Shown piece by piece: positions 23,817-32,653 of a DNA stretch of 64,000 nt (its first letter is position 1; the number at the start of each line of letters is the position of its first letter). The translations under genes were made by a program, and so were the position numbers. The notes beneath the pieces were generated by a model. The model was not told the DNA's origin and ran no database searches. It saw only the letters and a program-made list of their open reading frames with translations. Origin of the DNA: SBBG01 sp033717875 (GTDB lineage Bacteria > Pseudomonadota > Gammaproteobacteria > Ga0077554 > Ga007554); assembly GCA_033717875.1 (NCBI GenBank), contig JADDKJ010000014.1, positions 1 through 64,000 on the forward strand. Reading direction: 5' to 3'.

Positions 23817-24504
23817 AAACATCATCGAGGCAGCCCTGCTCGCGGCCGACCATCCCCTCGGTATCGACCTGCTGCTGACGCTGTTCTTTGATGGCGAACA
23901 GCCGTCCCGCGAAGAGATTCGCGCGGCGCTCGATGAATTGCGCAATGACTGCGCGCAGCGTGGCATCGAGTTGAAGGAAGTCAGCAGCGGCTATCGTTTC
24001 CAGGTGAAGCAGGAATTGGCGCCGTGGGTGTCGCGCCTGTGGGAGGAGCGTCCCGCGCGTTACTCGCGCGCCCTGCTGGAGACGCTGGCGCTGATCGTCT
24101 ATCGTCAACCGATCACGCGCGCCGAGATCGAGGATATTCGCGGTGTCGCGGTGAGCACGAATATCATCAAGACTTTGCAGGAACGCGAATGGATACGCGT
24201 GGTCGCCCACCGCGAGGTGCCGGGGCGGCCCGCCTTGTATGGCACAACGCGGCAATTCCTCGATGCCTTCGATCTGAAGAGTTTGAACGATTTGCCGCCG
24301 CTGGCCGATATCCGCGATCTGGAAGAGTTGCCTACCCCAGTGTCGTTTGGCGAAGAACAAGCGTCCGAGAGCGGTGAGCCCATTATCGCCAGTGTGACGG
24401 ATGCCGTTGCAGAGGCGGCGAACGATACCCCCGCCGATGTCCAGGAACAGCAGGAACAGAAAGTCGATGATGCGCATCAAGAAGAAATATCCTCACCCGG
24501 CTGA
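23797..24504 (+). CDS. scpB: Segregation and condensation protein B, ScpB
   Basis: 235 residues. ScpB dimers bind the ScpA kleisin and stabilise the SMC complex. Two winged-helix domains are visible, with ALLAADHPLGIDLLLTLF at the start and ALIVYRQPITRAEIEDIRGV near residue 100, then GRPALYGTTRQFLDAFDL. The C-terminal 50 residues are acidic and low in complexity, as is common in proteobacterial ScpB. The gene overlaps scpA upstream and rluB downstream, which indicates a coupled cluster. Confidence 0.93.
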   Translation: MNPQPLKNIIEAALLAADHPLGIDLLLTLFFDGEQPSREEIRAALDELRNDCAQRGIELKEVSSGYRFQVKQELAPWVSRLWEERPARYSRALLETLALIVYRQPITRAEIEDIRGVAVSTNIIKTLQEREWIRVVAHREVPGRPALYGTTRQFLDAFDLKSLNDLPPLADIRDLEELPTPVSFGEEQASESGEPIIASVTDAVAEAANDTPADVQEQQEQKVDDAHQEEISSPG

Positions 24505-25408
24505 ACCCCAAGCCAGCGAACGGTTGCAAAAGGTGTTGGCCAACGCTGGCTTTGGTTCGCGCCGCCAGATCGAGGAGTGGATCGAGGCGGGGCGCATCAC
24601 GGTCGATGGCGCACCCGCCAAGCTGGGCGACCGCGTAACCCAGGGCGATCAGATCGCCATCGACGGCCGCGCCGTGCAACCCTGGAAACTGGCGGCGGCC
24701 AAGCGCCGCGTGCTGGTCTATTACAAGCCGGAGGGCGAGGTGTGCACGCGCACCGACCCCGAAGGCCGTCCCACCATCTTCGAGCAACTGCCCAAGCTGC
24801 GCGGCGCGCGCTGGATCGCCGTCGGCAGGCTCGATATCAATAGCATGGGCCTGATTCTGCTCACTACCGACGGCGATCTGGCCAATCGGCTCATGCACCC
24901 CTCGGCGGAGGTGGAGCGCGAATATGCGGTGCGCGTGCTGGGCAGGGTGGACGAGGCCATGCTGGCGCGTCTGAAGAAAGGCGTGATGCTGGAGGATGGC
25001 ACGGCCCATTTCGATGCCATCGAGGAGGCCGGCGGCGAAGGTAGCAATCGCTGGTATCATGTGGTGCTGAAGGAAGGGCGCAAGCGCGAAGTGCGCCGCC
25101 TGTGGGAGAGCCAGGGCGTCAAGGTCAGCCGTCTGATCCGTTTTCGCTATGGGCCGATCGCGCTGCGCAAAGGCTTGCGCGCGGGGAAGATGGAAGAGCT
25201 GGAAGAAGCCGATATCGCCTTGTTGATGCGCGCGGCGGGGATGGAAGATGCTCAACAAAAATCGGAAGAAAAAGGCCGGGGACCGCGCGTCAAGCGACAA
25301 GACGAGCAAGTCCCTCGACGCACCGCGCAAGGTCCACGGCGTGGCGCTCGAGGCGCGAAACCCGACATCCGGAGCCGGCCACGAAGAGCATCCCAAGCCA
25401 AAAGGTAA
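24467..25408 (+). CDS. rluB: 23S rRNA pseudouridine-2605 synthase, RluB
   Basis: 313 residues. RluB modifies U2605 in helix 89-93 of 23S rRNA. An N-terminal S4 RNA-binding domain (ERLQKVLANAGFGSRRQIEEW) precedes the RsuA-type catalytic domain with GRLDINSMGLILLTTDGDL carrying the catalytic Asp. The motif RKREVRRLWESQG follows. The C-terminal tail is basic and low in complexity. Start is ATG 24467 or 24470 and overlaps the end of scpB by about 38 bp. The 3' end overlaps the next gene by 161 bp in another frame. Confidence 0.9.
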   Translation: MMRIKKKYPHPAEPQASERLQKVLANAGFGSRRQIEEWIEAGRITVDGAPAKLGDRVTQGDQIAIDGRAVQPWKLAAAKRRVLVYYKPEGEVCTRTDPEGRPTIFEQLPKLRGARWIAVGRLDINSMGLILLTTDGDLANRLMHPSAEVEREYAVRVLGRVDEAMLARLKKGVMLEDGTAHFDAIEEAGGEGSNRWYHVVLKEGRKREVRRLWESQGVKVSRLIRFRYGPIALRKGLRAGKMEELEEADIALLMRAAGMEDAQQKSEEKGRGPRVKRQDEQVPRRTAQGPRRGARGAKPDIRSRPRRASQAKR

Positions 25409-26099
25409 GACGGATTTTGCCGGGGTATACGATACCCTTCATGGCTGTTACGGCCCGCAACACTGGTGGCCGGGCGATACACCTTTTGAAGTCATGGTTG
25501 GCGCGGTGTTGACACAAAACACCGCCTGGACCAATGTCGAGAAGGCCATCGCCAACCTCAAGGCGCAACATCACCTCGATGCCGTGCGCATCGCCGCAGC
25601 GCCCCCGGAAACGCTGGCAGAGTGGCTGAAGCCCTCCGGCTATTTCAACATCAAGGCACAGCGCCTGCGCAATTTCTGTGTCTGGTATGTGGCGCAGGGC
25701 GGTCTGAAGGCGCTATCGAAACTGGACACCACCGCGCTGCGCCATGCCCTGCTCTCCGTCAACGGCATCGGCCCCGAGACCGCCGACGACATCCTGCTCT
25801 ATGCCTTCGAGCGCCCCGTCTTCGTCATCGACGCCTACACCCGCCGCCTGTTCTCCCGCCTTGGCCTGGTGCGGGGTGACGAAGGCTATGAGGTGCTGCG
25901 TCATACGTTTGAAACCGCGTTGAGCGGCACAAAGCCACATTCCGCCACGACCGTGCGTCTGTTCAACGAATACCACGCCTTGATCGTCAATCATGCCAAG
26001 AACGTCTGCCGCAAACGGCCATTGTGCACGCGCTGTCGCCTTGCGGAAGTCTGTCCGTTGAGCGATACTTGGTGCGCGTCGAATTCTACTTTACAATGA
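25248..26099 (+). CDS. Endonuclease III-like HhH-GPD protein with [4Fe-4S] loop
   Basis: 283 residues as drawn. The conserved domain begins near residue 55 (FAGVYDTLHGCYGPQHWWPG). It contains the helix-hairpin-helix VNGIGPETADDILLYA followed by the GPD-region VFVIDAYTRR with the catalytic Asp, and a four-Cys cluster CRKRPLCTRCRLAEVC. The catalytic Lys of Nth (in the HhH) is replaced here by Glu in GPETAD. That makes it a monofunctional-type DNA glycosylase of the 3-methyladenine/HhH branch rather than true Nth. The first 50 residues overlap rluB and may not be translated. The stop overlaps the next start (ATGA). Confidence 0.8.
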   Translation: MLNKNRKKKAGDRASSDKTSKSLDAPRKVHGVALEARNPTSGAGHEEHPKPKGKTDFAGVYDTLHGCYGPQHWWPGDTPFEVMVGAVLTQNTAWTNVEKAIANLKAQHHLDAVRIAAAPPETLAEWLKPSGYFNIKAQRLRNFCVWYVAQGGLKALSKLDTTALRHALLSVNGIGPETADDILLYAFERPVFVIDAYTRRLFSRLGLVRGDEGYEVLRHTFETALSGTKPHSATTVRLFNEYHALIVNHAKNVCRKRPLCTRCRLAEVCPLSDTWCASNSTLQ

Positions 26100-26869
26100 A
26101 AAACATGAACGCACCTCGCCTGATCGCCCACCGTGGCTACGCCAAACACTATCCCGAAAACACCCTGATCGGCATCGAGGCCGCATTGCAGGCCGGGGCC
26201 TGTTTTGTCGAGTTCGATGTGCAGTTCACCGCCGATGGCGTGCCCGTGCTTTGTCACGATGACACGCTCAATCGCACTGCCGGTGTCGAGCAGAGTGTGT
26301 TGTCGCTGAAGCTGAATCAGCTCGCGGCCATTCATGTCAATGAAAGCGAGCGGCTGGGCGGTAAATTCAATGATGTGCCGATACCCACTCTGGCGCAAAT
26401 CGCCGCCTTGTTGCAGCGCTGGCCAAATGCCACGGCATTTGTCGAACTCAAGGAGGAGAGTCTCAAGGCGTTTGGCATCGAAAACACCGTCAAAGCGGTG
26501 CTGAAAGTGCTGGAGCCGGTCAGAAAGCAATGTGTGATTATCTCGTATGACCGGCTGGCGATACGGGTGGCGCGGGCGATGGGCGGACATGCCATCGGTT
26601 GGGTGTTGCACAAATGGGGTGAGGAAACACGCGCCATTGCCACCGAACTGGCGCCCAATTATCTGTTCTGCAATTACACCAAGGTTCCCGCCGATCAGCC
26701 CCTTTGGCCGGGTCCCTGGCAGTGGGCGTTTTATGAAGTCACCAATCCCGAAATCGCCATGATGCTCGGTAAGCGTGGTGCGGCGCTGATCGAAACGATG
26801 GCGATCGGTGAGATGTTGAAGTATCCGCCGCTGCGCAAGCGAGGCTGTTTCACCGCCGGGCAGCAATGA
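26096..26869 (+). CDS. ugpQ: Glycerophosphodiester phosphodiesterase, UgpQ type
   Basis: 257 residues, cytoplasmic TIM-barrel enzyme that releases sn-glycerol 3-phosphate from glycerophosphodiesters. The active-site elements are visible: AHRGYAKHYPENT (His), FVEFDVQFTADGVPVLCHDD (Glu, Asp, His) and VELKEES. It has no signal peptide, so it resembles UgpQ more than periplasmic GlpQ. ATG 26096 overlaps the previous stop (ATGA); the in-frame extension upstream is only the other gene read out of frame. The next gene, a GlpD-like dehydrogenase, also starts by ATGA overlap and would oxidise the product. Confidence 0.9.
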   Translation: MKNMNAPRLIAHRGYAKHYPENTLIGIEAALQAGACFVEFDVQFTADGVPVLCHDDTLNRTAGVEQSVLSLKLNQLAAIHVNESERLGGKFNDVPIPTLAQIAALLQRWPNATAFVELKEESLKAFGIENTVKAVLKVLEPVRKQCVIISYDRLAIRVARAMGGHAIGWVLHKWGEETRAIATELAPNYLFCNYTKVPADQPLWPGPWQWAFYEVTNPEIAMMLGKRGAALIETMAIGEMLKYPPLRKRGCFTAGQQ

Positions 26870-28035
26870 GCCGGGTTTATGACCTGGCCGTCATAGGCGG
26901 CGGCATTCACGGTGCGGGCATCGCCCAGGCCGCTGCGGCGCGCGGGCATTCCGTGCTGGTGCTGGAACAATCCGGGCTGGCCAGCGGCACGTCGAGCCGT
27001 TCCAGCAAGCTCATCCATGGCGGGCTGCGTTATCTGGAGAGCGGGCAATTGGCGCTGGTGCGCGAATGTTTGCAGGAGCGCGCCGTGCTGCTCAAGATCG
27101 CGCCTGATCTGGTGCGGTTGCAGCCATTTTATATTTCGGTTTATCCCGACACTTCACGCCGTCCATCGCAGTTGCGCATGGGTTTGAGTCTATATGCTCT
27201 GTTGGGCGGCATGGACCAGGCGGCGCGCTTTCACAGTGTGCCCAGGAGTAAATGGGGCGATCTCGATGGCCTCGATACCACGCAACTTCAAGTCGTGTTT
27301 CAATACTGGGATGGGCAGACCGATGACGCGGCGCTGACCCGCGCGGTGATGCGCTCCGCCCAGGATATGGGCGCGGAGCTTAGCCTGCCGTCGGTCTTTA
27401 CCGGCGCGGAAATCGGCGAGCAGCGCTGTACCGTCCACTACCAGCATGATGGCCGACAATATATCTGTGAGGCATTGGCGCTGGTCAACGCGGCAGGACC
27501 GTGGGTAAATCGCATACTCGACAAGATAACGCCTTCATCGTCTCAGCTGGGTGTCGAACTGGTGCAGGGCACACACATCGTCGTCAGTGGGCAAGTCACG
27601 CAAGGCATCTATTATGTCGAGGCTCCGCGTGACAGGCGCGCGGTATTCGTCATGCCTTGGCAGGGCCGGGTCATGGTCGGCACCACCGAGACCGTCTATC
27701 ACGGTGATCCGGCCGCTGTGCAGCCGCTGGATGAGGAAAAGGGCTATCTGCTGGAAACCCTGGCGCATTATTTCCCGGCCTACCGCACGCCGGGTCAGCA
27801 GACGATCCTCTCGGCATTTGCCGGTCTGCGCGTGTTGCCTGCCGGTCCCGGGACGGCGTTTGGTCGGCCGCGCGACACCCTCCTGCATTCTGGTTTGGGA
27901 GATCGGCTGCTGTCCGTTTATGGCGGTAAATTGACCGCTTATCGCATCACCGCCGAGAAAGTGATGAGGCAGCTCGCGCCGGTCTTGCCACAGCGCAGAG
28001 TGGTGGCGGATACACGGGAGTTGAGGCTGATATGA
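26866..28035 (+). CDS. FAD-dependent glycerol-3-phosphate dehydrogenase-like protein (short GlpD)
   Basis: 389 residues. It has an N-terminal dinucleotide-binding motif (AVIGGGIHGAGIAQAAAARG), the GlpD segment SSRSSKLIHGGLRYLESG, and VFVMPWQGRVMVGTTET with LSVYGGKLTAYRITAEK near the end. It should pass electrons from glycerol 3-phosphate to quinone. Classical GlpD is about 500 residues because of a C-terminal cap domain. Here the chain ends just after the KLTAYR motif, so that domain is absent. The gene overlaps ugpQ by four bases, coupling G3P release and oxidation. Confidence 0.85.
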   Translation: MSRVYDLAVIGGGIHGAGIAQAAAARGHSVLVLEQSGLASGTSSRSSKLIHGGLRYLESGQLALVRECLQERAVLLKIAPDLVRLQPFYISVYPDTSRRPSQLRMGLSLYALLGGMDQAARFHSVPRSKWGDLDGLDTTQLQVVFQYWDGQTDDAALTRAVMRSAQDMGAELSLPSVFTGAEIGEQRCTVHYQHDGRQYICEALALVNAAGPWVNRILDKITPSSSQLGVELVQGTHIVVSGQVTQGIYYVEAPRDRRAVFVMPWQGRVMVGTTETVYHGDPAAVQPLDEEKGYLLETLAHYFPAYRTPGQQTILSAFAGLRVLPAGPGTAFGRPRDTLLHSGLGDRLLSVYGGKLTAYRITAEKVMRQLAPVLPQRRVVADTRELRLI

Positions 28036-28045
28036 GGAATTTCTA

Positions 28046-28918
28046 TTAACCGGTCAGCAGCTTTTGTATTTCCATCACTTCGTCATGCGCGTCATTGAGT
28101 GCGGCAAGGCATTCATTGGGCGATAGGCCAAGCTTGTGGCAAGCGGGGATGGATGGCCAGTTTCCCGGTCCGATCTGCTGGTTTCCCGAATGGCTGAGAA
28201 GGTTTGCCATCAGAACGACATCGGTGTAGTCCGGGTTGGCTCTCGAGTTGCGTTCGAGATTTTCGTGTTCCGCCGCCACCGCCACCATTTCGGGCGGGAA
28301 GTTCCAGGTTTCCAGCACGATCTTGCCGATCTGGGGATGTAACAGCGCAACCAGCCGATCGACGGTTTTTTCATCTTCCAACAATTCCGGGAAGAGTTCG
28401 ATCTGGGCAAGGATGGGCAGCTTTCCTATATCGTGTATCAAGCCCGCCAGCATGGCTTGTTCGGGCATGAGACGGGTGAATTTCCTGGCGAAGACATGGC
28501 TGATGGCGGCCACCTGAATGGTATGTGCCCAAGTGGTCTTGAGGCGATGCCTGATCATCGGCGGGGCCTGAGCCTGGAAGAGCTGGCTGACCACGACGCT
28601 GGTGATCAGATTCTTTACCTGGCGTTGCCCCAGTCTGGCGATCGCGGTTTGTACGTTGGTAATCGCGTTTGTCCCCTTATAAAGAGGGCTGTTCGCGACT
28701 TGCAACAGGCGTGTGCACAACGCCGCATCGGTACTGATCAGCTTGGAGAGTTGTGTTGCGGTCGTTCCCTGTTCCTGCGCCGCTTTGCGCACTCGCCATG
28801 CCACCTCCGGCAGAGTAGGCAGGCCGATGCGTTTGTGGCGGATGTCGTCGAGCAGCCGGGAGATGAATTTGTCTTCGAGGTCGGCGGTAGTCTGCCGGGT
28901 GGCTGGATTATCCCTCAT
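28046..28918 (-). CDS. HDOD domain signalling protein
   Basis: 290 residues with one HDOD domain, a degenerate HD hydrolase fold found in bacterial regulatory proteins. Its N-terminal helices read LPTLPEVAWRVRKAAQ, a usual HDOD start. The HD-like motif is GLIHDIGKLPIL and the helix VLMANLLSH follows. There is no other recognisable output domain. It converges with the GlpD-like gene after 10 bp and lies 68 bp downstream of ygfZ on the same strand. Confidence 0.87.
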   Translation of the reverse strand: MRDNPATRQTTADLEDKFISRLLDDIRHKRIGLPTLPEVAWRVRKAAQEQGTTATQLSKLISTDAALCTRLLQVANSPLYKGTNAITNVQTAIARLGQRQVKNLITSVVVSQLFQAQAPPMIRHRLKTTWAHTIQVAAISHVFARKFTRLMPEQAMLAGLIHDIGKLPILAQIELFPELLEDEKTVDRLVALLHPQIGKIVLETWNFPPEMVAVAAEHENLERNSRANPDYTDVVLMANLLSHSGNQQIGPGNWPSIPACHKLGLSPNECLAALNDAHDEVMEIQKLLTG

Positions 28919-28986
28919 GTGGCGGTCCCTGTCTTTTTTTGGGGGTTACGCTGGTTTTCGGCAGGAATGTAAAAAAGTTTAGTTTT

Positions 28987-30030
28987 TTATGGGTGCGACA
29001 TTGCGGTGGATGCGCGAGGGAGATCCAGAAAGGTGAACGGTGTGCCCGAGACGGTGTATAAGTGGGTGCCTCTGTCTTCAGCCGCGTTGACCTCGATGAT
29101 GGCGAGCGCCTCGAAGCCGCCGGCTGGCGATGGCTGTGCGGTTACTATCGTCCCTACGCCTTGCTTGCCTGTGTTACCGGCCGCATGCACCGCATCGCCC
29201 GGATGAGGCGTGGCATTCGTTGCGATGTGGGCAAGATACATGCGGCGCTTGATCGTGCCCAGGTAGTGGACGCGCGCGACGATTTCCTGGCCGGGATAGC
29301 AGCCCTTCGTGAAACTGACGCCGCCGAGGGTGTCGAGGTTGACCATCTGCGGCACGAAGGTGTCCGCCGTGGCGGTGTGGACGGTGGGGATGCCGGCGCG
29401 GATGTCGAGTAGATCCCATACATTGGCGCCCACAGGCGTGACGTGAGGGTGCAGCGTGGCCCAGATTTCCTTGATAGTATCGACGGGTCCGATGATTTCA
29501 AAGCGTGGCTGTGCGCCAGGGACGCGAATGATGGTTGATCCGGTTGCATTGCCGACACCATCGACCGACTCTGGCGCACCGCTGAGTATTTTCGCGGCGT
29601 CAGGCCCGGCAAGGCCAATGCGGATCAGCGTGTCGCTGGCATCTTCCAGTGTCACCTTGGCGCGCAACACGAACATGCGCAGACGCTTCAAGGTGGGTTC
29701 GACGATTTCCAGCGGCAGGCGCAGATAATACGCGCCGTCACGCATGAAGAGGCGAAAGCACGCCAGCATGCGTCCCTTCGGGCTGCAATAAGCGCTCAAT
29801 TGGCTGCGTTGTTCCGAAACTTCGCGCACATCGTTTGTGAACTGGCTCTGAAGAAATGTCGCCGCATCCGCGCCGCTTACCTTGATCAGTCCCAGGTGCG
29901 ACAGATCCGCGAGCACGTTTTCCCTGTTCGCGGCCTGAAGCTCCTGTGCGGAGTCGCCGAAATGACGGACGCCGCCATTTTCGATAACGGCGCCGGCGTC
30001 TTCAAGAAATGTTTTCCACTCGCTATTCAT
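28987..30030 (-). CDS. ygfZ: tRNA-modifying/Fe-S assembly protein YgfZ (GcvT fold)
   Basis: 347 residues. YgfZ is a folate-binding GcvT-like protein that helps assemble or repair certain Fe-S enzymes. The key family motif KGCYPGQEIVARVHYLG, with its reactive Cys, is near residue 240. The N-terminal half has FLQSQFTNDV, as in other YgfZ proteins. ATG 30030 was chosen over TTG 30039. It is divergent from the sdh operon, in keeping with Fe-S metabolism. There is 128 bp between their starts for promoters. Confidence 0.9.
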   Translation of the reverse strand: MNSEWKTFLEDAGAVIENGGVRHFGDSAQELQAANRENVLADLSHLGLIKVSGADAATFLQSQFTNDVREVSEQRSQLSAYCSPKGRMLACFRLFMRDGAYYLRLPLEIVEPTLKRLRMFVLRAKVTLEDASDTLIRIGLAGPDAAKILSGAPESVDGVGNATGSTIIRVPGAQPRFEIIGPVDTIKEIWATLHPHVTPVGANVWDLLDIRAGIPTVHTATADTFVPQMVNLDTLGGVSFTKGCYPGQEIVARVHYLGTIKRRMYLAHIATNATPHPGDAVHAAGNTGKQGVGTIVTAQPSPAGGFEALAIIEVNAAEDRGTHLYTVSGTPFTFLDLPRASTAMSHP

Positions 30031-30158
30031 GGTTATCAATGGTTCTCGACTCGCAGGCTACAATGATAACGAATCTTCCGTAACGGCGTAATACATGGCA
30101 AACTGCGATACGATCTTGGCTCTTAAACTCGCACCTTGCGTAAGCCGATATAAACAGC

Positions 30159-30542
30159 ATGATGACGGATAAGAAGAATCGTCCCGTTTTTCTCGATCTG
30201 CGGCGTATCCGCCTGCCGGTGGTGGCGGTACTTTCCATCGCGCACCGTATCACCGGTGTGGCGATGTGTCTTTCGATTCCCTTCGTCATTTATCTGCTGG
30301 GACTGTCATTGCGCGACGCGCAGGGCTATGCACAGGCACTGGCGATACTCGACAGCCCGCCCGTTCGTTTCCTCGTTGTGACGCTGTCATGGGCATTATC
30401 GCATCATTTCCTGGCGGGCATCCGGTTTCTGCTGATCGACATGGAAATTGGTGTCGAGCGCGATGTCGCGCGTCGTAGCGCACGGCTGGTCAACGTGGCC
30501 GGGCTGATCGTGCCTGTGCTGCTGGCGCTGGTGTTGCTATGA
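30159..30542 (+). CDS. sdhC: Succinate dehydrogenase cytochrome b556 subunit, SdhC
   Basis: 127-residue membrane anchor of succinate:quinone oxidoreductase with three helices. The quinone-site region RPVFLDLRRIRLPVVAVLSI and the haem-ligand region (SWALSHHFLAGIRFLLID) are in place. It holds haem b together with SdhD. ATG 30159 or the adjacent ATG 30162 could start it. It overlaps sdhD by four bases (ATGA). Operon order C-D-A-B is standard. Confidence 0.93.
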   Translation: MMTDKKNRPVFLDLRRIRLPVVAVLSIAHRITGVAMCLSIPFVIYLLGLSLRDAQGYAQALAILDSPPVRFLVVTLSWALSHHFLAGIRFLLIDMEIGVERDVARRSARLVNVAGLIVPVLLALVLL

Positions 30543-30877
30543 TGTGGAGCGCCTCCGGCTTCCGCGCCTGGCTGCTGCAACGTGTCAGCGCGGCTTATAT
30601 GGCGATTTATATCCTGCTGTTCTTGCTGCATCTGGCGTTCGACGCTCCCGATTCTTATCAGGAGTGGCGGGCATGGATGATGCTTCCCTTCATCGCGGTG
30701 GCAAGCTTCATATTTTTCGCCATGCTATTGACGCATGCCTGGATCGGGTTGCGCGATGTAATCATCGACTATGTGCATCCTATGGGGATTCGTTTCGTCC
30801 TGTTGGCGCTGGTGGCCGGCGGGTTGTTGATGCTGGGCGTGTGGGTGTTGCGCGTATTGCTGATGGGAGTGTCATGA
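30539..30877 (+). CDS. sdhD: Succinate dehydrogenase hydrophobic membrane anchor, SdhD
   Basis: 112 residues, three helices. The conserved haem-binding segment reads LLTHAWIGLRDVIIDYVHP. The N-terminal region GFRAWLLQRVSAAYMAIY forms the cytoplasmic loop of the family. ATGA overlaps with both neighbours couple its translation to sdhC and sdhA. Confidence 0.92.
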   Translation: MMWSASGFRAWLLQRVSAAYMAIYILLFLLHLAFDAPDSYQEWRAWMMLPFIAVASFIFFAMLLTHAWIGLRDVIIDYVHPMGIRFVLLALVAGGLLMLGVWVLRVLLMGVS

Positions 30878-32652
30878 GCCAGACAAGAAGCCAGGTGGCG
30901 AAACGAAGGTTCGACGTGCTGGTGATCGGCGCGGGCGGTGGCGGCTTGCGCGCCGCGTTGCAACTGGCGCAGGCCGAGGCCAATGTCGCCGTGGTGTCCA
31001 AGGTATTTCCCACCCGTTCGCACACCGTGGCCGCGCAGGGCGGCATGAACGCGGCGCTGGCCAACGTGCTGCCGGACAATTGGCACTGGCATATGTACGA
31101 CACCGTCAAGGGTGGCGACTACCTTGGCGATCAGGACGCCATCGAATACATGTGCCGCGCCGCGCCCAGGCTGGTGATCGAACTCGAGCACATCGGCGTG
31201 CCGTTCTCGCGTCTCGACAACGGTAAGATCTACCAGCGTCCCTTCGGCGGCCAGAGCCAGAACTTCGGTGGTGAACAGGCGGCGCGCACCTGCGCCGCGG
31301 CTGATCGCACCGGGCACGCTATCCTGCATGCGCTGTATCAGCAGAACATCCGCGCAAAGACCCATTTTTTCGATGAATATTTCGCCATTGATCTGATCAA
31401 GGACGACGAAGGTTATATTCTCGGCGCGGTGGCGTTGGAGATCGAGTCCGGCGAGCCGCTGATCATCGAGGCCAAGGCCACGTTGCTGGCGACCGGCGGG
31501 GCGGGGCAGTTGTTCCGAACCAACACCAATGCCCGCATCAATACCGGCGATGGCATGGCAATGGCGCTGCGCGCCGGCATTCCGTTGCAGGACATGGAGT
31601 TCTTCCAGTTTCATCCCACCGGCATCGCCGGCAAAGGCATGCTGATCACCGAAGGCGCGCGCGGCGAGGGCGGTTATCTCATCAACTGCGAGGGCGAGCG
31701 TTTCATGGAGCGCTATGCGCCGCATGCCAAGGATTTGGCTAGCCGCGATGTGGTCAGTCGCGCCATCGCCACCGAGGTGCGCGAGGGACGGGGTTGCGGG
31801 CCGAACAAGGATTATGTGCTGCTCAAGGTCGATCATCTGGGCGCCGACGTGATCCGCAAGCGCCTGCCAGGCATACGCGACATGGTGCGGACCTTTCTAC
31901 ATACCGATCCCATTGATACGCCGATCCCCGTATTTCCCACCGCGCATTACACCATGGGCGGCATTCCGACCAACCGTTTCGGCCAGGTGGTTGCGCCGCA
32001 GCAGCAGGGGCCGGAGGAGCCGATGCCCGGCCTGTATGCCGTGGGCGAGTGCGCCTGCGTTTCGGTACACGGCGCCAACCGGCTGGGTGGCAATTCGTTG
32101 CTGGATATCGTGGTCTTCGGCCGCGCCGCCGGCAACCACATCATCGAATATCTGCGCGAGCACCGCTATACGCGGTCCTTGCCCAAGGATGGCGCGGCGC
32201 CCGCTTTGGAGCGCTTGGCGCGCTGGCAGCGGCGCGGCGAGGGTGAGTCGGTGGATGCGCTGCGCGCCGAGTTGAAACGCGTCATGGAACACTATTGCGG
32301 TGTTTTTCGTACCGAAGAGGTGCTGAGCGAGGGTGTGCAGAAGGTGCGGGAAATCGAGCAGCGCTTGCAGAACGTCTATCTTCAGGATCACAGCGCCATC
32401 TTCAACACCGCGCGCATCGAGGCCCTGGAGCTGGAGAATCTGGTCGACATCGCGCTGGCCACGGTCAGCAGCGCCCTGGCGCGCAAGGAAAGCCGCGGCG
32501 CCCACTCGCGCATCGATTATCCCGAGCGTGACGATGTTCGCTGGCTCAAGCACAGCCTGTATTTCAAGGATAACCGTCAGATCGACTACAAGCCGGTGCG
32601 CATGAAGCCGCTGACGGTGGAGAGTTTTCCGCCGAAAGCGAGGGTATACTGA
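30874..32652 (+). CDS. sdhA: Succinate dehydrogenase flavoprotein subunit, SdhA
   Basis: 592 residues. It oxidises succinate to fumarate at covalently bound FAD. Features are the FAD-binding GAGGGGLRAALQLA near residue 19, the flavinylated His50 in RSHTVAAQGGMN, and the catalytic-site region FHPTGIAGKGMLITEGARGEGG. GANRLGGNSLLDIVVFG lies near the end of the FAD domain. ATG 30874 is fixed by the overlap with sdhD. sdhB begins one base after the stop. SdhE, which attaches the flavin, is encoded two genes later. Confidence 0.95.
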   Translation: MSQTRSQVAKRRFDVLVIGAGGGGLRAALQLAQAEANVAVVSKVFPTRSHTVAAQGGMNAALANVLPDNWHWHMYDTVKGGDYLGDQDAIEYMCRAAPRLVIELEHIGVPFSRLDNGKIYQRPFGGQSQNFGGEQAARTCAAADRTGHAILHALYQQNIRAKTHFFDEYFAIDLIKDDEGYILGAVALEIESGEPLIIEAKATLLATGGAGQLFRTNTNARINTGDGMAMALRAGIPLQDMEFFQFHPTGIAGKGMLITEGARGEGGYLINCEGERFMERYAPHAKDLASRDVVSRAIATEVREGRGCGPNKDYVLLKVDHLGADVIRKRLPGIRDMVRTFLHTDPIDTPIPVFPTAHYTMGGIPTNRFGQVVAPQQQGPEEPMPGLYAVGECACVSVHGANRLGGNSLLDIVVFGRAAGNHIIEYLREHRYTRSLPKDGAAPALERLARWQRRGEGESVDALRAELKRVMEHYCGVFRTEEVLSEGVQKVREIEQRLQNVYLQDHSAIFNTARIEALELENLVDIALATVSSALARKESRGAHSRIDYPERDDVRWLKHSLYFKDNRQIDYKPVRMKPLTVESFPPKARVY

Positions 32653-32653
32653 T

